From Candidatus Margulisiibacteriota bacterium (lineage in GTDB: Bacteria > Margulisbacteria > WOR-1 > XYC2-FULL-46-14 > JAHJBW01), in the NCBI GenBank assembly GCA_018813405.1, contig JAHJBW010000130.1:1-7120 (forward strand): a DNA stretch of 7,120 bases, given 5' to 3'. The notes under the pieces were generated by a model. It saw only the letters and a program-made list of their open reading frames with translations. It did not search any database and was not told the DNA's origin. The number at the start of each line of letters is the position of its first letter. Positions within the stretch are counted from its first letter, which is position 1. Of this stretch, positions 6,414 to 7,120 are shown piece by piece. Both the position numbers and the translations under genes were made by a program.

Positions 6414-7120
6414 AAGAAATCCACCTCGTTGCGCATTTTATACAACTGATCGTCTTGTGGAATAAAACGTTCGCCTTTTACTTCGGTAAGCTTGTTAGCC
6501 ACTATTTTGTCCGCTTTTATGCCCGGATACATTCCAAACTTCCCTTCCAGCATAAAGTCAAAAATGGCATCACCGAACCTTAAACCCAGGATGCGGTCGT
6601 TTACATGCGCCTCTCCGCCGCGAATTGCGTGGCCGCAAACCTGCAGGCGGTATTCATGCTCCGGTATGTGCTTTCTTAGCAGGGCGTAGAAATATTCCCC
6701 AATGCCACCCAACTGCACGTTGCCGAAAGAGTCTTTCTTCTTCGGCATGGCGTCAAGAGCTTTTACTATGGCAAATTTCGGGTCTGCATCGTTAAGCATC
6801 GCGTCAACATATTGCTTGTTCTCATTGTTTAGCGTCTCAGGATATTTATTGTCAAATAAACGAGCCCCCTCGGATACCACGGCTATACAATAGCCCTGAT
6901 ATTCCATGGTCTTTTTTACTCGGCCAAGGAATTGTTTTATCGACACCTCTTCCTCGGGCAGTACCACAATATCCGCTCCGCCAGCGATACCAGCATACAA
7001 CGCCACCCACCCGGCGTGTCTGCCCATAAGCTCGATCACAAAACATCGGCTGTGTGAGCGCACGGTTGTAGTGATGTTTTCGATAAAGTGGACGCTTTCC
7101 GCTACTGCCGAATCAAACCC
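6410..7120 (-). CDS. Second phosphofructokinase, 5'-truncated by window edge
   Basis: The frame is open to the right edge, so the 236 residues seen are the C-terminal part of a longer protein; the GTG at 7063 is internal. It begins GFDSAVAESVHFIENI and continues RCFVIELMGRHAGWVALYAG, which align with GFDTAVNTAVEAIDKI and RIFVVEVMGRHNGHIAL of the adjacent PfkA. After the SEGA segment it carries about 40 extra residues leading to DSFGNVQLGGIGEYF, a layout I associate with the longer group of bacterial PFKs that includes PPi-dependent enzymes. The fructose-6-phosphate loop reads CGHAIRGGEA where PfkA has LGHMQRGGSP; the His and Arg are kept. The residues deciding ATP or PPi use (GGDGS or GGDDS) lie outside the window, so the donor is unknown. 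It converges on pfkA with a 4-nt overlap and no room for a normal terminator. Confidence 0.9.
   Translation of the reverse strand, partial: GFDSAVAESVHFIENITTTVRSHSRCFVIELMGRHAGWVALYAGIAGGADIVVLPEEEVSIKQFLGRVKKTMEYQGYCIAVVSEGARLFDNKYPETLNNENKQYVDAMLNDADPKFAIVKALDAMPKKKDSFGNVQLGGIGEYFYALLRKHIPEHEYRLQVCGHAIRGGEAHVNDRILGLRFGDAIFDFMLEGKFGMYPGIKADKIVANKLTEVKGERFIPQDDQLYKMRNEVDFF

Noticed and set aside
6395..6428. Hairpin CGAGGT/ACCTCG as a terminator between the PFK genes
   Set aside because: Six pairs with a 22-nt loop and no T-run is too weak to call.
7061..7063. GTG as the start of the second phosphofructokinase
   Set aside because: The frame continues to the window edge and the upstream residues (GFDSAVAESVHFIENI) align with PfkA, so the codon is internal.

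Overview
The window holds ordinary bacterial housekeeping genes. They are a complete NAD+-dependent DNA ligase and a group of sugar-phosphate enzymes at the top of glycolysis. The proteins are clearly bacterial: LigA is NAD+-dependent, the phosphoglucose isomerase is the short (about 430-450 residue) type, and the phosphoglucomutase is E. coli Pgm-like. All three stop codons end genes here (TGA for ligA, TAA for pgi and pfkA, TAG for pgm and the second phosphofructokinase), which fits the standard bacterial code. I cannot name the lineage. Perfect extended -10 promoters placed directly on start codons, together with divergent protein sequences, would suit an uncultured phylum, but that is inference.

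Layout. Positions 1-387 are non-coding: an AT-rich stretch, then a 30-bp perfect palindrome, two tandem 21-bp imperfect repeats and the ligA promoter. ligA (388-2370, +) ends inside a 32-bp perfect palindrome that also lies at the 3' end of the convergent pgi gene. pgm and pgi form a minus-strand operon (transcribed from about 5330 down to 2404, with a 16-nt gap). A 94-bp divergent intergenic region separates pgm from pfkA (5424-6413, +). pfkA converges on a second, 5'-truncated phosphofructokinase gene (6410-7120, -), and the two overlap tail to tail by 4 nt.

How the genes work together. Pgm converts glucose-1-phosphate to glucose-6-phosphate, Pgi converts that to fructose-6-phosphate, and the phosphofructokinases make fructose-1,6-bisphosphate. 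This is a route from glycogen or nucleotide sugars into glycolysis, and it is reversible up to the PFK step. LigA is unrelated and is a neighbour only.

Points most worth a second look. (1) pgm carries an in-frame ochre codon at 5228-5230, just before the conserved FGTSGHRG motif; the start codon, Shine-Dalgarno and flanking sequence are otherwise intact. (2) ligA and probably pfkA look leaderless: a perfect TGnTATAAT element lies 6-10 nt from the ATG with no Shine-Dalgarno, while pgm and pgi have good Shine-Dalgarno sequences. (3) The palindrome and repeats ahead of ligA may belong to a dispersed repeat family. (4) Two different phosphofructokinases are paired, the second with altered active-site-loop residues. 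I saw no novel multi-gene system, CRISPR array, tRNA, rRNA or insertion sequence.
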